A program made the position numbers and the translations under genes. From Strobilurus pachycystidiatus (Eukaryota > Basidiomycota > Agaricomycetes > Agaricales > Physalacriaceae): a stretch of 64,000 bases of DNA. Of the stretch, positions 44,053-56,193 are shown in pieces (positions within the stretch are counted from its first letter, which is position 1; each line of letters starts with the position of its first letter). The stretch spans positions 47,515 to 111,514 of the forward strand of contig JAHLMK010000039.1 of assembly GCA_019915135.1 (NCBI GenBank), in the 5' to 3' direction. The notes under the pieces were generated by a model. It saw nothing but the letters and a program-made list of their open reading frames with translations, searched no databases and was not told where the DNA came from.

Positions 44053-45672
44053 TGTAGAATCCTAGTGCCAGAACCAAGGAATTTTGCGATTCCTGTAAGA
44101 GTCTATGCCCAGGACTTCCAGTCACAGCACAACGACCAGAGAGACACACGGAGCAACTACCTTAACGCAGGCAAGTCTCCAGGACTAAGGGAAACACCAT
44201 CCGCGCCTTAGAACACGGTATGATTGACCAATCATACTCCTTAACTCCGAATATCCTTATCCAAGCATTGTACTCTTGAAACTAGGATTCATTCAACCGT
44301 GTCGGTCACGCAACGACAAGTGCCTACCAGAAATAGCACTACGGAAAGTACCCAGGCAGGAGATACTCTACCAAGAAGGCTCAAGGAGTTTACTCACGCT
44401 AAGTCAGAACTCGTGCGACCAAGAATAGATCACGGAGAAGATCTCTCTTCTGGGCCATGGCGCCTTCGGAATAGTGATCTCCGCTCAGACGCCCCGCACC
44501 AAAGGAGAAAACGGACTTTGATCCGCCGCTGCCAATCACTAAAGATAGACCTGGCTAAAAGGCCCGATCATGGATCTTGTACCTTGCATGAACTCGTGTA
44601 TTGATGTGGCGTCACTGAGTTGTCAAATACAAATCACCTTCCAAGCGCTAAGGACATACCCAACCAACGCCTAAAAACACGAATGAACTCATTAAGGAGT
44701 TTTGCCAAGACAAGCGAGACCTCGGGAGACAGGAATAGACTTGAGGAAGAGCCAGATTGGTGTTGTGGCACACTTGGCGCTGACCAAGTGCTCAGTCTTC
44801 TCCCGGGTTGGCTGTTTCAAACAGGGATAGCCAATCAGGACGCTAGTACAGAATGACTCGACCTCCGAGAAGTCCGACAGGTAGTAAACACGCTTACAGT
44901 ACAGAATAGTAGGAATAGTATAAAAGGCCAGAAAGAGCCAGTAGATAGGTAGCTTAGTGCCCCCACAGTATCCGCTAGTAATACGCAGCCGCTGTAGTGA
45001 ATCTAACTCGAGTTTCGACTCAAACTTACTCTGAGTTTGAGAGAACCCAAAAAGACCTTGAAAGCCCCAAAAGACCTTAGAACCATTTAGGCAATATTAG
45101 GTGTTAGCAAACTCCTTGAAGAACTCATTGGTTCCTATTTGCCAAGTCACTAAGACAATACTGAACGACACCACTTGGTGTTAGACCCTTGTGTTTGTTA
45201 GAAGACCGGGTTGCAAGTAGTTCTTCCTTGCAATCACGCTCTGTTGTGAAGTATTCGCCTTTGAGGAGTTTAGTTGAGTTTGAACGAGTGTTGTTATTGT
45301 CTGAAACACCTTACGGAATCTTTGGTCCCAGTCCAAGACACTAGAAGTTTGGTTTAAGGACAAGGAAATCGCCTTACTTGGTAGCAGTCCAGTAGCATAA
45401 ACACCTACGGTAGCGGCCTGCCATAAGACAATCACCTTGTACAAAAGAACGATTGATAAGAAGGAGCTACATTGCCTCGCGCTGTTTAAGGTCTCCGTAC
45501 GTTGTGACTTTGGCCTACGACTTTCAGATTATCTTGTTCGACTTTGTGAATCAATCTCCCTACACCCCCTAAAACTACTCAAACGCAAGTTCTGAATACA
45601 TCTCTATTGTTCCAATACCAAAAGTACTTGTTCACTCGAACAACTACACCAGCCTCGCTCCCACAAGGAGTA
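44053..45672. other. Non-coding region, possibly an old LTR
   Basis: No coding signal over 1.6 kb. There is a perfect 9-bp inverted repeat GTATGATTG/CAATCATAC at about 44218-44237. Direct words such as CCAAAAAGACCTTGAAAGCC and CCCCAAAAGACCTTAGAACC repeat near 45050 and 45067. Ends and TSD could not be defined. Confidence 0.35.
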
Positions 45673-46200
45673 TCAGTGAGATATAAGGATAGATAGGATA
45701 GATTTCATAGTCTCTTTTAGAGGTCTATTTTGAACGTGCATATCACCGGGTACCTTCTGAATCATGACCTGGTCTGCGGGAATCTCTGTCCATCTCTTGA
45801 TGATGTTGCCTACCAATCCTTCCGCAACTGCCATTATGGGCAAATTCAATGCCGCCCGAGGCCACTCCTCGCTGGTGTAGGGGTCATTCCAAGCCCTCTG
45901 AGTTGACCAACTGGTACGAGACACGAGAGGGATTGGCACATCTTTGAAAGTCTGTATGACCCTTGTGAACCGGGACTTGAGTCGGTTGACTAGGTTTGGG
46001 TCATGGTACATGGTGTGCAGGTGGTTGGTAGCAGGAAATGTCCCCGTATATTTTGCGGTTTTTGGGCTAGTGACTTTGCATTCTGGCGACGGAGGGAATG
46101 AATATGTGAGGAGTTCCTGGTACGTTTCAGGCAACTCCGGCGGTGGTGGGGGCCTTGCGTCTGCAATTTTGGGAGTATGGGTGGGAGCCTTCTTGAGAAC
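45673..46200 (-). CDS. Hypothetical protein fragment
   Basis: A minus-strand open stretch contains PPPPPELPETYQELLTYSF, KYTGTFPATNHLHTMYHD and TSEEWPRAALNLPIMAVAEG, ending at TGA 45673-45675. The composition looks protein-coding. I have a vague memory of similar N-terminal regions in fungal kinase-like proteins but cannot support an assignment. The N-terminal limit is uncertain. Confidence 0.35.
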   Translation of the reverse strand, partial: VLKKAPTHTPKIADARPPPPPELPETYQELLTYSFPPSPECKVTSPKTAKYTGTFPATNHLHTMYHDPNLVNRLKSRFTRVIQTFKDVPIPLVSRTSWSTQRAWNDPYTSEEWPRAALNLPIMAVAEGLVGNIIKRWTEIPADQVMIQKVPGDMHVQNRPLKETMKSILSILISH

Positions 46201-46296
46201 CTTCTTGAGTCAAACACTCAGTGCCTTGAATTTTTTTGTAAAACCTGCCATCCCACTTGTCTTCCCACTTGTCTGTCCCGGTCCTGCTGAACCGCA

Positions 46297-46400
46297 AATG
46301 ATGTTGATGCGCAAGCACCGGCAGACAATGTCGATCCGGGAGCACTGGCAGACAATGTCGATCCGGGAGCACTGGCAGACGATGTCAATGTGCAAGCCCT
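46297..46400. repeat. 27-bp tandem repeat, about four copies
   Basis: GACAATGTCGATCCGGGAGC plus seven bases repeats at 46324 and 46351, with diverged copies on either side. The step equals nine codons. One plus-strand frame reads DNVDPGALA repeatedly and continues into FDMLTAGSSNVTSSD, so it may lie in an exon. Confidence 0.8.
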
Positions 46401-47015
46401 CTTTGACATGTTGACGGCAGGAAGTAGCAATGTGACATCTAGTGACTGTGATCACCTATTGGTATCACAACAGACCCGTGTTTATACCAGATTATACATG
46501 TACAGTCAAGAACTCAAGATGGGAGATATCAACTTTGGCAATAGGTTTGTCCGCCTTCTGGGCTAACGTGGTGGGAATTTCCTTGTACTGTATAGCTCAG
46601 GATGACTCTTTAATACTACACCTACCGTGGGTTTAGTAGCCGTTTGAAGTGGCATGTTAGCTCTTGCCAACGTCTTCGCTCTTAGATGTTCTACGTTGAT
46701 TGATGTTTGTTTACTTGACATTTGTTTACTTCTGAAAATCCTACTGCTTCCTGGAAGAATAACTGCGCAACACTGTCAGCTTTCTGTCTAAGAGCAATGC
46801 GTATACTCTAACTAATATAGTGGAGGCAACTAGTATTGTTGTACGAAGGTGTTATAGCAAGGAGGCACACCACGGGTGTAAATAGCCGGATTACACCTGC
46901 GCCGGACCTATGGATGCTGGCTCTCTGTATAAACTCTTCCCCATTGTCATCATCCCCAACTAAACACTGCACCATACAAATAGTAAGGTACGGGACATTG
47001 GACAGTAACACCTGG
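46401..47015. other. Region without a supportable gene
   Basis: Nothing recognisable. Confidence 0.35.
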
Positions 47016-48239
47016 TCAGCTCATGTCATCACTACTGTCAAGCATGCAGACCTCTCCCTCGCAGCCAGGATATTTCTTGAGCGTGTACACCAAGTTCTCT
47101 GCAAACCACCACAGACTAAGGTCATGCGCTGTCCACCCTGGGGCGTAGGAGAAAGTGACACTCATGTGCCTCAGCAACTGCATGTCTAAAACCATTTGGA
47201 AAGTGTCACTGAGCTGTGCATATACCTTCTTGGCGTAGTCTGTGGCTTCTTTGGTGGTCGGTTCATGTGGGAGCTGAGGGAGCTCGCTGCTATCCCACGA
47301 GTTTCCGGTGGTTGAAGTATATTGGCCCCAGGGTCTCGGCAAGCGCGTCCATTGAGTATGGTCACCACAACCTGACCCCCACGACGAGCCACGGTCGGGC
47401 CTTGCGATGTATGGATCATCATTGACACGGAGATGGAAAGTTTTTGGATACAGCAAGTTCCAGCTTTGCAAGAGCAAGAAGATGTGAAGGAGGTCGCTTG
47501 ACGGACACTGAAGCGTCAACTCAGTGACGGACGGCGGGATCAATATCCTTATGGGGAAGTTCAGGCGGGGTACTGGCAGGGCACATCAGAGTGAGCTTGG
47601 ATCCCAAAGATGAAAACATACAACAAAGGTCGAGCCTGTTCAGGCCGGTGAAGGCCAGTAGCGTATGGATAGGAAAAGAAGGATCAACAACTTCCAGGGT
47701 CCAAACCCGGGAAACCAAGAACCCGTAGCGTGGGTGTTTTCCATTGACCTGATGGGGGTGCTGGGCGACCAGGTGGGGCAATATGTTCAAACCCGCAAAC
47801 CTCAACACATCCGCAAACGGGTAGAGACGCTCTTCGTCGGAAAGCCAATAAGCAAGACGCCACAGGGCAGCGTCTACGAGGATGTTCTGCAATAGAATAC
47901 AGTCAAGTGTACACGTTGAGCAGTTGTACTTACCAGCTGACTGAAGGCAATATTCGATTGGCTGAGATCCAATAACAAGAGATTCTGAACAGCCTGTAGA
48001 CACTTTATCAGTGCCAGTAGGTTGTTGAATTTACAAGAGATGGCCAATAAGGATCGGATGGTGGGAGGGAACCAAAAGGTTTCGGCAATATCTGTGGTCC
48101 TGGGCAATCGTCGGAAATGGACCGGGAGGCTTTGTAAGCCGGTGTTCAAACTTAACCGGTGATCGGATGGTCCAGCGCGTCTTCGCCATCGTCCACGACG
48201 ACAACGCCGCCTACCTACTTGTTTCGTGACAAAATACAC
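47016..48239 (-). pseudogene. F-box/LRR-type gene, copy C, C-terminal part
   Basis: Segments on the minus strand read DIAETFWFPPTIRSLLAISC and LIKCLQAVQNLLLLDLSQSN (48130-47930), LRFAGLNILPHLVAQHPHQV, LEVVDPSFPIHTLLAFTGLN and SVTELTLQCPSSDLLHIFL. They parallel copy A (FPPTITCLSATSC, CLQAVHYLTFLNLS). The N-terminal F-box region is missing. It overlaps in homology with the end of copy D by about 25 residues, so C and D are separate paralogues rather than one split gene. Confidence 0.5.
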
Positions 48240-48308
48240 TCCGATTCACATTTTTACAACTTGACCTCAATATCATCTGCTTGAACATCAAAATTCTCGA
48301 GCTTTAAG

Positions 48309-51300
48309 CTAGTCTACCTCCATTTCCTCATCCTCCTCGTCATTCCAATCTTCCACAAGCACCTCCTTGACATTCTCCGTGGATTTTTCTGCTTTCTTCC
48401 GTCCGCCCTTCGTTTTAGACTTGTCAGGGATGTCAGGGATGATCTCGCCGCGCCTCTCCTTGTCTGACAGCTCCAGATGTGTCTTGAATGCCACTTCCAG
48501 AGCGTCTTGTTTCTGCGGAAGCTTCGGCACATGGGACTTCAGTGGTATGACGATCTTCTTCTTCCATTGGCGCCTGATCTTCTCCATCTGGTCGTCCAGT
48601 CGGTCCCTAGTCATGCCACGCACCCGGATCTCATCAACAGACTTGATCAACTCGGTGGCCGCCAACCTCGCGTTCACCTCGTCTTCCTTGCGTTTGGCCT
48701 CTACCATACGCGTCTTCTTGGTCTCGACGACACGCAAGTCAAACTCAGCCTGTGCTCGAGCGCGCACTTCCTGGAGACCGGCTGCACTGAGCTGCCTTGC
48801 TGCTGCCATCAAGTACTGATGATCATCGTCCTTGAAGAACGCGTCCATGAACTTCTGCGTGTGGTTCCTGGTGAACGCGGCGAGTGCATTGTGTGTCTCC
48901 ATCGTGGCTGTAGGATCTAGCCGCATATGAACACAGAAGGATCCAAGCGCCCCTTCATTCCTGTCATTCGTGGGAGGGAGGTACGTCTTCTTCTTCTCAG
49001 CATCAGACATGCCATCAATCAATCCCCCAGGTGCAAACTCTGATGAGAATCGTACCCAGGTTGACAACGCTCCTTCGAAGAACGCCACCAACATCTCCTG
49101 CAAATGAGGGAGCTTATCAGCGCGAAACATGTCGCGGATGCTGCTGATGACCTCTGGTCGCACCCATGGCTTGCCGTCGAAGGTGGCGAGTATATGTGAG
49201 TCGTTTTCGAATGCGAGTACAAGATCTGGGTTATTGATGATCTTTTGACAGTGCTGACGGATCTGTACATGCAAGGGAGCCAGGTCAAGAGCATTCTTCG
49301 CAACGCTCTCGGGTGACCGAACCAGGCTCATGTAGGGAATGGAGATGATCTGTTGATAGATAGCAAGGACAGCGAGTTCGGTGAGTGTGGAAGAGTCCCT
49401 GAGAGCATCGGCGACGTTCTTCTCGATGTTCGTCCACCCGGACTTATCCTTTTTCAGCTTGATAAAATCCATGAACTCCAGGTACTCGGGAAGGCGAGCT
49501 AAGAGCTCCCCAGCAGCGTCTCCGTGGCTCCCAAAACGGGTGTTATTGGTCTGTGGGAAGCGGCGAGTGAGGGCGTCGAATTTTTCGTTCATGAAGAGAA
49601 CGTGAGTGTCGCCCTGCCCCTTCTTGTCTGAGCAACGATTATTGAAGATTGCACCTGCCAGGGCTGTGACCTTGACACCACCGCGTGTAGTTGCCTCCAT
49701 AGCAGCGACCTCTTCTTCAGAGAGCGGCTTTGAGGTACCAGGTACAAGTGCGTCCCGAACAGCTTGCGCATTGTGCTTATTAGCCATCGGAATGGGTGGG
49801 ACCAGTCCGAGCTTGATCCATCGCTCCATCATCTCTAGATTTCCGCCCTTGAAGCTGTTTTGGTCCTTGTGCATACAGCACCCGGTCCAGACATAGAGGG
49901 TGAGCGCACGTTGATCCGCAGGCTCGAGTTTATTGAATTCCTCCTCGCCTAGACTTTGAATCATTGCGTTGAGTGTAGCGAGATCCCGGGCCGCGCGCTC
50001 CTGTGCTGAGAGGGCGTCCCAAGCTGCGGGGCCCCCAGCATTGGTGATCTTCTGCAGGTTCCAGGTGTAGCAGATTTGCCGAACCTCCTCAAGGCCAGCA
50101 TCGCCTTCCATAGACTTGGCCTTCATGGCATCCTCTCCGAGGCCCTTCATGGTCTCCTCCCGCTTCATGCTCTCCATCATGTCGGAGGTACTCTTCTCTC
50201 CGTTCGCATGATCACTACACATGCCTCGCAGCTTTTGGCAAACCATGCGAAGGTTGAACGTCGCTTTGTTTGTTCGATGGGACAGCGGACTATTGGCGTA
50301 TGTTTCGGATGCTTCTTCGAAGGTTTTTACCCATGACTCCTTCGACAGGTCACTAGTATGATCGACAGTGGTTCGAATACCTAGAAATCGCGTCTTCGGA
50401 TTCTTCGAGAGCTTGATAGAGCCATCTTTCTGAAGCTCAGGCGTACGGATGTGGAGATGGTGCGCCTGGTAGTTTAGATGTCGGCGTGAGGTACTATCAC
50501 CGCTTAACGTTAAGTCTATTGGAATGTGAGTTGGCTGACAGCAATACTGCGTTTGTAAGGGCCCATACCTTTCGTGTACTGGATCTCAAAGCCGGTCTGA
50601 ATCTGTGCTGCAATGAGCCCCTCTAGAACGATGCGACCAACGGTGCGACGGCTCATTTCCTTCTCGAGATTGACCCCAAAGCATGCTGCAACTTCCTTCA
50701 TGACGGTACCAACTTTCCCCTGTTTGGTCCCGCAGTTCACAAGTATGCGAGCAACTGAACGGAGTGCATGCCGGTAAGAGCCACGCGTCTTCATCTTGGC
50801 ACGAAGACGGGCATCATGCAATCTCGATGCAACAGCCTTCCGGGTGGCGCGTGCGCGAGCATGCCGCTTCTTCAAGATAGATACTAGCTTTCGGAGCGCA
50901 ATAAGATCGTTGGTCTGCTGGTGACAGTGCTCGTCGAGGCGGTTCCGGTCACAGTGGGCCTCCTCCAGACACCTGGCAGCGTTGTCAAGCTGAAGCTGGA
51001 ACTCTGCCATCTCAGCAGCATGTTCCTTGAGCACGGTGCGTACCCGTCGCTCTGCAGCACTGTGTGCCTCAACAACCTCCTCCTTGAGAGCTTTTATCTC
51101 AGCCTTCTGTCTCGCAACAGTCTTTCGCAGTCTCGCCTCGCGTCTCAGTCCATTTTTGATATCTCTCTTCAGAGCAGCATTAACCGTCTCTGCATTCGCG
51201 AGCTTCTGTGCATTTGATACATCTGCAAGCGGTGGGCTCTTGGCCTTCCTCTGGCGTCTCGTTACAGGTCCAGCTCCGTTTTCCTTTGTAGCACGACGCC

Positions 51301-51382
51301 TGGAAAGAGCAGTGTCCCGTGCTGCTGCCATACTGGATAGTTTTGCGGATGACACCCTTTTCTTGGCTGGTAAGCGGCCCAT
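48309..51382 (-). CDS. Intact DDE transposase-like protein of unrecognised family, 1006 aa
   Basis: ATG 51380-51382; exon 1 51382-50569, intron 50568-50516 (53 nt, GTATGG...AATAG, CTCAC branch-like site), exon 2 50515-48309. The N-terminal 270 residues are basic, then a long coiled coil (about 60-190), then a helical region with CGTKQGKVGTVMKEVAACFG. Right after the intron comes DLTLSGDSTSRRHLNY (D278), followed by MCSDHANGEK (D373) and TGCCMHKDQNSFKGGN near 490. The C-terminus is Lys-rich, ending in an acidic tail. The SGDST and SDHA motifs look like the first two acids of an RNase H-fold transposase; I could not fix the third. I recall similar hypothetical proteins in many Agaricomycetes. 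It lacks the CxC motifs of KDZ transposases. No frame defect is visible, and no TIR or TSD was found by eye. Confidence 0.7.
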
Positions 51383-51751
51383 TTTATTCTGATAAGTGAA
51401 GGATTAGCATCGAGGGGTTGCTCAAGCCCCGTACGCACCAGAATCGAATGGTTCTGGACTACGTGAAGGTTTTTCAATGAGGTGGAGACGCGTCTGATCA
51501 CTTACGTCATGCACATTCGACGCGACCGTGTCTCTGATCCCTTGAGTTCATGTGACGGCAAATACAGTAAAGTTGTTGCATCGCAAACTGGAGTTTCTAA
51601 ACCGATGTGAATATATCTAGATTCTAGTCTCACAAAATTTAAATTGACGAACTACAAGCTGAGATACGGTACTTTCACTGGGAAGCTGAGAAGGTATGAG
51701 AAATCTGTCAGATCATAATGAAGATACACGGATTTCTAGCAACTTTCTCTC
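51383..51751. other. Upstream region of the transposase-like gene
   Basis: Contains TGACGTAAGTGATCA (minus strand, near 51510), a CRE-like TGACGT. No gene was seen. Should contain the promoter and possibly one element end. Confidence 0.35.
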
Positions 51752-53601
51752 TCAAAGTTCTCTCACAGATGAGGCTGAATTAAATGAACTGCACCACCGT
51801 CTCAAGTCCGCCATTTGGCAGGAAGAAGGTGATACCAAACACAACCAAAGCTCCTGGCCCGCAATCGAGAATTGCCCAGGACCAATATCTGCATCTGTGA
51901 TGTGCACCTCCGTGAGGCGCGTGAAGAGGCGTGAGCAAAGAGGCCATAGTATACCAATGCCGCCTACAATGGTAACCTTGACAAGGAGCTCGTGTCTGGT
52001 GAGACGGAAATTTTTCACCGTGCCGGCGTAGGAAATGACCGAGTGCGGGAAGTTGTCGTTGGTCCCATCCGAGAACTCCCAATGGTATTGTGTCGGATTG
52101 ATTACAAAATGAGGTGCAATTGTGTTGGGGATGTCTGATTCCCAAATTGAGCTGACAAGTCAGGCATTGTTGAGGCCCGCCCAATCCATGTGGCCATAGA
52201 TGAGGCACCGTACCTCTGGCGCTAGGCGGTCATACTGGGGATCTTCACAATTGTGTTAAGACCGTGCCCCAGACCAAGTCAATCGGATGTCCAAAACCGG
52301 ATTTCTCGGTAAGCACAGCACAAGTGGTGCTCCGAGCCAGTGTTTGAAAGAAAGAAAAGGTAAAAGGTTTACTTATTCTGTATTGGCACGTGTTTCCACA
52401 CCTGCAACCCTATGGATCCCCGTCAAGCGGTAGTCCGGCTATCCCTCGGTTGTGGTGAGAGTTGCAGGAGGCCCGGTCTTGAGGATTGTCGGTGGTCCGG
52501 AACCAGGGCTGCCTGCGTTTAGCAGGTTGGTCCCTTGAGTTGAGCCTTGAATCCGGGGGTCCGCCAAGGAAGAGCAAACCCGGAGGAAAGAGACAAGTAA
52601 TGAGCTCGGAGGTCCGTAAGGACAACGCGAGTTGGAGAATGTAAGTCTTGGCCAACGAGCGGAGTTCCGCAAGTTGAGTTCAGACAAGAAGAAGAGATGA
52701 AGACTAGACTGGAGCGTCTAAGTTGATATTCGAACTGAGGAAACATAGGTAAAGTACAAGCGCTTAAATACTGGACTGAGTAGGTAGATGCATAAGGAGA
52801 TAAGTAAGATCACAAGCGGAGGTCCACATGTATTGGGCAAAGGGCAGCATGGTCTGGGTCAAGGGTATGGCAAGTTTGGCGGTAGAGATGCTGAGTAAAG
52901 GATCACGTGCGGAGGTCCGAGCGGCCCGGCTGGACTTGGCAAGACTTGGCGAGGATGGATGATTAATGGGGTCACAAGGAGACGCGTGACTGGCTGAGTA
53001 AGTCGGAGATCCGGTCCGATCCTGTGTCATGACGCATGAATATGACAAATTGGCCCCCCCTATGACACGGTTTTCGACGAGCTTCTTGAGGGATTCTGCT
53101 CGCTTTTGGTCAGAGGAATGCCAAGACAGCACAGATGGACATACTGCCAGTCTCATTGTATAGGAGAGCGGCTTCCTGCATAGCATAGTGCTGAGGGTGT
53201 TTGCTCGAGAGGTCTGCTTTCATCTTGGCGGCAGTCTGTGCAGCCTCCTCGGCGGTGGCATACCACGGAAACGGCTCTGGTTGCTCGCCGTAATACATGT
53301 GCCATGTATCCAAGGCAAGGTCTTGAATGTTGGCACCGAGTAGGGCGCGTTTGCATTCCAGGAGGGGCTATAGAGTTCCAATTTGATACAAAGACAAGCA
53401 AGAGTCAAAGCAGGAGACATACCATGTTGGCGGGGGGGAGTGCACGGGCGTCAGTTGGCGGTTTACCAAGTCCCTGGTTCCCTTGTGAGAAAGTAGTTGA
53501 AACACACAACTCATTGTGTATACCATTTCCAAGATTCTCTGGCGTCTCCAAAGAAGAGTAATCTTTGACTGAAGCTCTTTGAGGTTCAAAGGAGAGTCCA
53601 T
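51752..53601 (-). pseudogene. F-box/LRR-type gene, copy D, split by a solo LTR
   Basis: ATG 53599-53601 starts MDSPLNLKELQSKITLLWRR; a GTATGT donor follows near 53423. The next exon reads NIQDLALDTWHMYYGEQPEP and AAKMKADLSSKHPQHYAMQE. At the LTR the frame reads KKLVENRVIGGAN. After removal of the LTR and one TSD it continues CEDPQYDRLAPEVRCLIYGH, the F-box core. An in-frame TGA then follows NNA, where copy A has NNAR-type DNARLV. Further on, GGIGILWPLCSRLFTRLTEV is read before the coding signal fades near 51780. The first-exon join may carry a frame error. Confidence 0.6.
52249..53052. mobile_element. Solo LTR, family 1 (52254-53047)
   Basis: 794 bp, starting TGTTAAGACCGTGCCCC and ending GAATATGACA, flanked by the 5-bp TSD AATTG (52249-52253 and 53048-53052). 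The same sequence, inverted and truncated, occurs twice at 62508-63908. No coding interior, so it arose by LTR-LTR recombination. Confidence 0.92.
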
Positions 53602-54945
53602 GCTAGTCGTCGCTTGTTGGTGGGAATAAGGAAAAAGTGCCCTTGACGGAAGACAAAGATTGTCGCCGTACGTGAAAGCGCTTCTTAAAACAATTTTCCT
53701 CCTTCTGTCACGGACGCGCCATTTTAGAACAAGAATATCCAGGAGGAAAAGATGTGTGCGTCGTTGATAGACAACCTGTCTCCGTGGGGAAAGAAGTCTC
53801 CAAAAACAGGAATATGTAACATACTTTCAATTCAAAAAGGGGAATGAACGTCCGCAGGACGCAAAAGACTTCCTTGCCTTTTCCATCTCTTCTCTTACGC
53901 CTCTTTTAGACATCTCTCAGTCCTTGGGAGGGTCATCCGACTCATTACGTTACATGTAACATTATGTTACAACAATACTGAACGTTATGTTACAAATGGC
54001 CTGCCTTGCTATCACAAGGCTGGATGTACGACCATCTTATAAGCAACGGGTCATGGCTCCCAATATTGGATGAATCATTGTGAAATCCCGTCCGAATCTG
54101 TTGCCCCCCAAGTATCACCCCAAGTCTTCTTTTGTCTTCTGCCAGCAATTCAAAGATGTATTCAACCTACATCAAGTGTGTTTCTCTTTATTCCTCAAGC
54201 AATCTTTGATAACAAATACTTTCTTGGTTATTGTGGTAGCTTGGTCCAATGGGTGAAGTAAGAGACGATGGCCATTAGGTCTAGACTTTTCGTGAATTTT
54301 TTGACAAACTTGTGGCATACAGCAACAGTAGTCAATTGACGCGTGACGTCAAAATCGCGAAGTGAAGTACAAAGACGTCAGAATTGGGACACCCCCCCCC
54401 CTTCCGATAACGCGCCATTCCCTCTCTTTCACCTACCACCACCATCTTCCTTTGTCGCATTTGTTTGTCAACAGAGTGTCGATCAAGTGGCGATTGGAAG
54501 GGCCCATTTCCTCCTTCCCTCTGCCCACCATCTTGGACTCTCTTGGACTCTCTTGAGGCACGCACCGTAAGTCCTCTGCCATATCTCTGGTTGCATGAAC
54601 TGACAGCATTCTTCCTCAGCGCTCTCCAGTTTCTTGTTGGAGGCAGTGTTGCCTTGACCTGCACAACGCAGGCAGCGTAAGTCTTTTGACATATCCAAGA
54701 CCGCACGGTCTGATGACATCTTTCGTCAGACCTCTGCACTATTCCCTTGTCAGCGCATCAGCCCTCACCGTGCATTCTTTCATTCATTGTCCACTCTTTG
54801 CCATCATCGACGCGCCCATTGATGCGCCTGTTGTAAGTTCTCATTGTTGATGTGGCGCCCCACCGTCTGATAGTCTTCATTTGCGAGTCTGCTCCGTTTG
54901 ACCTACCCTTTGACACATATGTTTGGCGCATATACACTGCTCAAC
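53602..54945. other. Non-coding; contains the partner of the 35093 duplication
   Basis: 54465-54940 shares ordered words with 35093-35340. A C run lies near 54391. Between 53602 and 54300 nothing was recognised. Confidence 0.5.
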
Positions 54946-55704
54946 ATGGCGCAAGTATACTTGCTACCAATATCAACTTTATCTGCACAGTTTGAGGTCA
55001 GCGTTGTTGGAGCCAAGCCAGACCCTTCACTAGTTGTGATGTCTCCTGAGCTTGTCCATCTCAACACGGCCGTTCACCACAACATTCCTCTCCGCCTGGG
55101 GCCCACCTTCTGCATCGAGCTAGTGATGTCTGCGCCTGTGTTCAGCATGCTTTCAAAAATGACAGGGAAGGTCCGGCAGGGTACAGTTTGTGCTGATTGG
55201 CGAGCCCGGAAGTGAGAGCAGAGCGCGCTAAAAAAATCTGTTACGTCGTGGTGCAAAGAAGTGCGTATATGGCCTCACGTCCACCTCCGTGTCTAACAAA
55301 TGTACAGCACGGACCAAGCTTTGGCTTGGCAAATGTTGTCCAAGAGACCCCAGGTTTGTTTTGTGCCACCCCCTCTTCATGTATTGCTGCGCAGGTAGAC
55401 TGTGGTCTTCTTCTGCAAAAACTAAAGGTTTCCATCGACGACCAGCAGGCCATTGTGGAAACCCTCACAGCGGTTATGAGGGCCTTAGAGCCTGTTCAGC
55501 AACTGGATTTTTCAGGATTTTTGAGAATCCAGGATCTTTTGGAATGCTTGGTCACAGTGTGATAAGCAGTGACTCTTAGTGCCTTGATCTCGGCACATGC
55601 TGTCGTGACCATCTCCGTGACTGTCACCATCTCTGCAATCAATTTATGACTTTGCGACCAAAGCGCAAAGCAAAGGGCCCCCCCGCCGTCTGAAATGATG
55701 CTGA

Positions 55705-56193
55705 CACTCTGATAGACATGATCACGAGTGTCTATTCGGATGTATCCGACATCCGAACCACGAATATGTGCACCTCAAACCCAGATATTCGTATTTGGAT
55801 GGATATCCAACATTGCATCCGAGATAATTGTCCAATATCCAAATATTTGTGAATATTCATCCGAATATATTTGAATATATCTGAATATCTATGAGTATTG
55901 GCATAATATTGCATCAAGAGCAGCCTGAAACCATACCTACTATGAAGTTATGATATTACACTGTGTGTAAATGTCAATTAGAGTCACATAGCTATAACAG
56001 AACACTCATAAACTACAGCCCACACTATCATGTCTCGGATGTCTGCTCAGAAAGTGGACATCTGACATCCTAGAGGTATCCAACATCCGAGAGGTATTCG
56101 ACATCCGACATCCGAATATCTTCGGATCTCGGATACAAATATAATTGAAATATCCGAAAATATCCGACATTCGTGCTCATGTCTACACTCTGA
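55705..56193. mobile_element. hAT-type MITE nested in Harbinger (55713-56185)
   Basis: 473 bp with inverted ends TAGACATGATCACGAGTGTC and TAGACATGAGCACGAATGTC, and a perfect 8-bp TSD CACTCTGA (55705-55712 and 56186-56193). The interior is full of ATCCGA/TCGGAT words. It is a different family from the 462-bp MITEs, although both start TAGACATGA. Confidence 0.93.

Noticed and set aside
48309..51382. Calling the 1006-aa protein a KDZ transposase because a TET/JBP-like gene is in the window
   Set aside because: No CxC cysteine motifs or KDZ landmarks are visible; the core motifs SGDST and SDHA differ.
48227..51568. GTGACAAAATACACT and GTGACGGCAAATACAGT as terminal repeats of the transposase-like element
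   Set aside because: They are direct, imperfect and not at positions that define a TSD; the similarity is too weak.
47016..53601. F-box copies C and D as one gene split by the transposase-like element
   Set aside because: The end of D and the start of C both cover the same homologous region (SPSSCQ versus AISCKF), so they overlap rather than abut.
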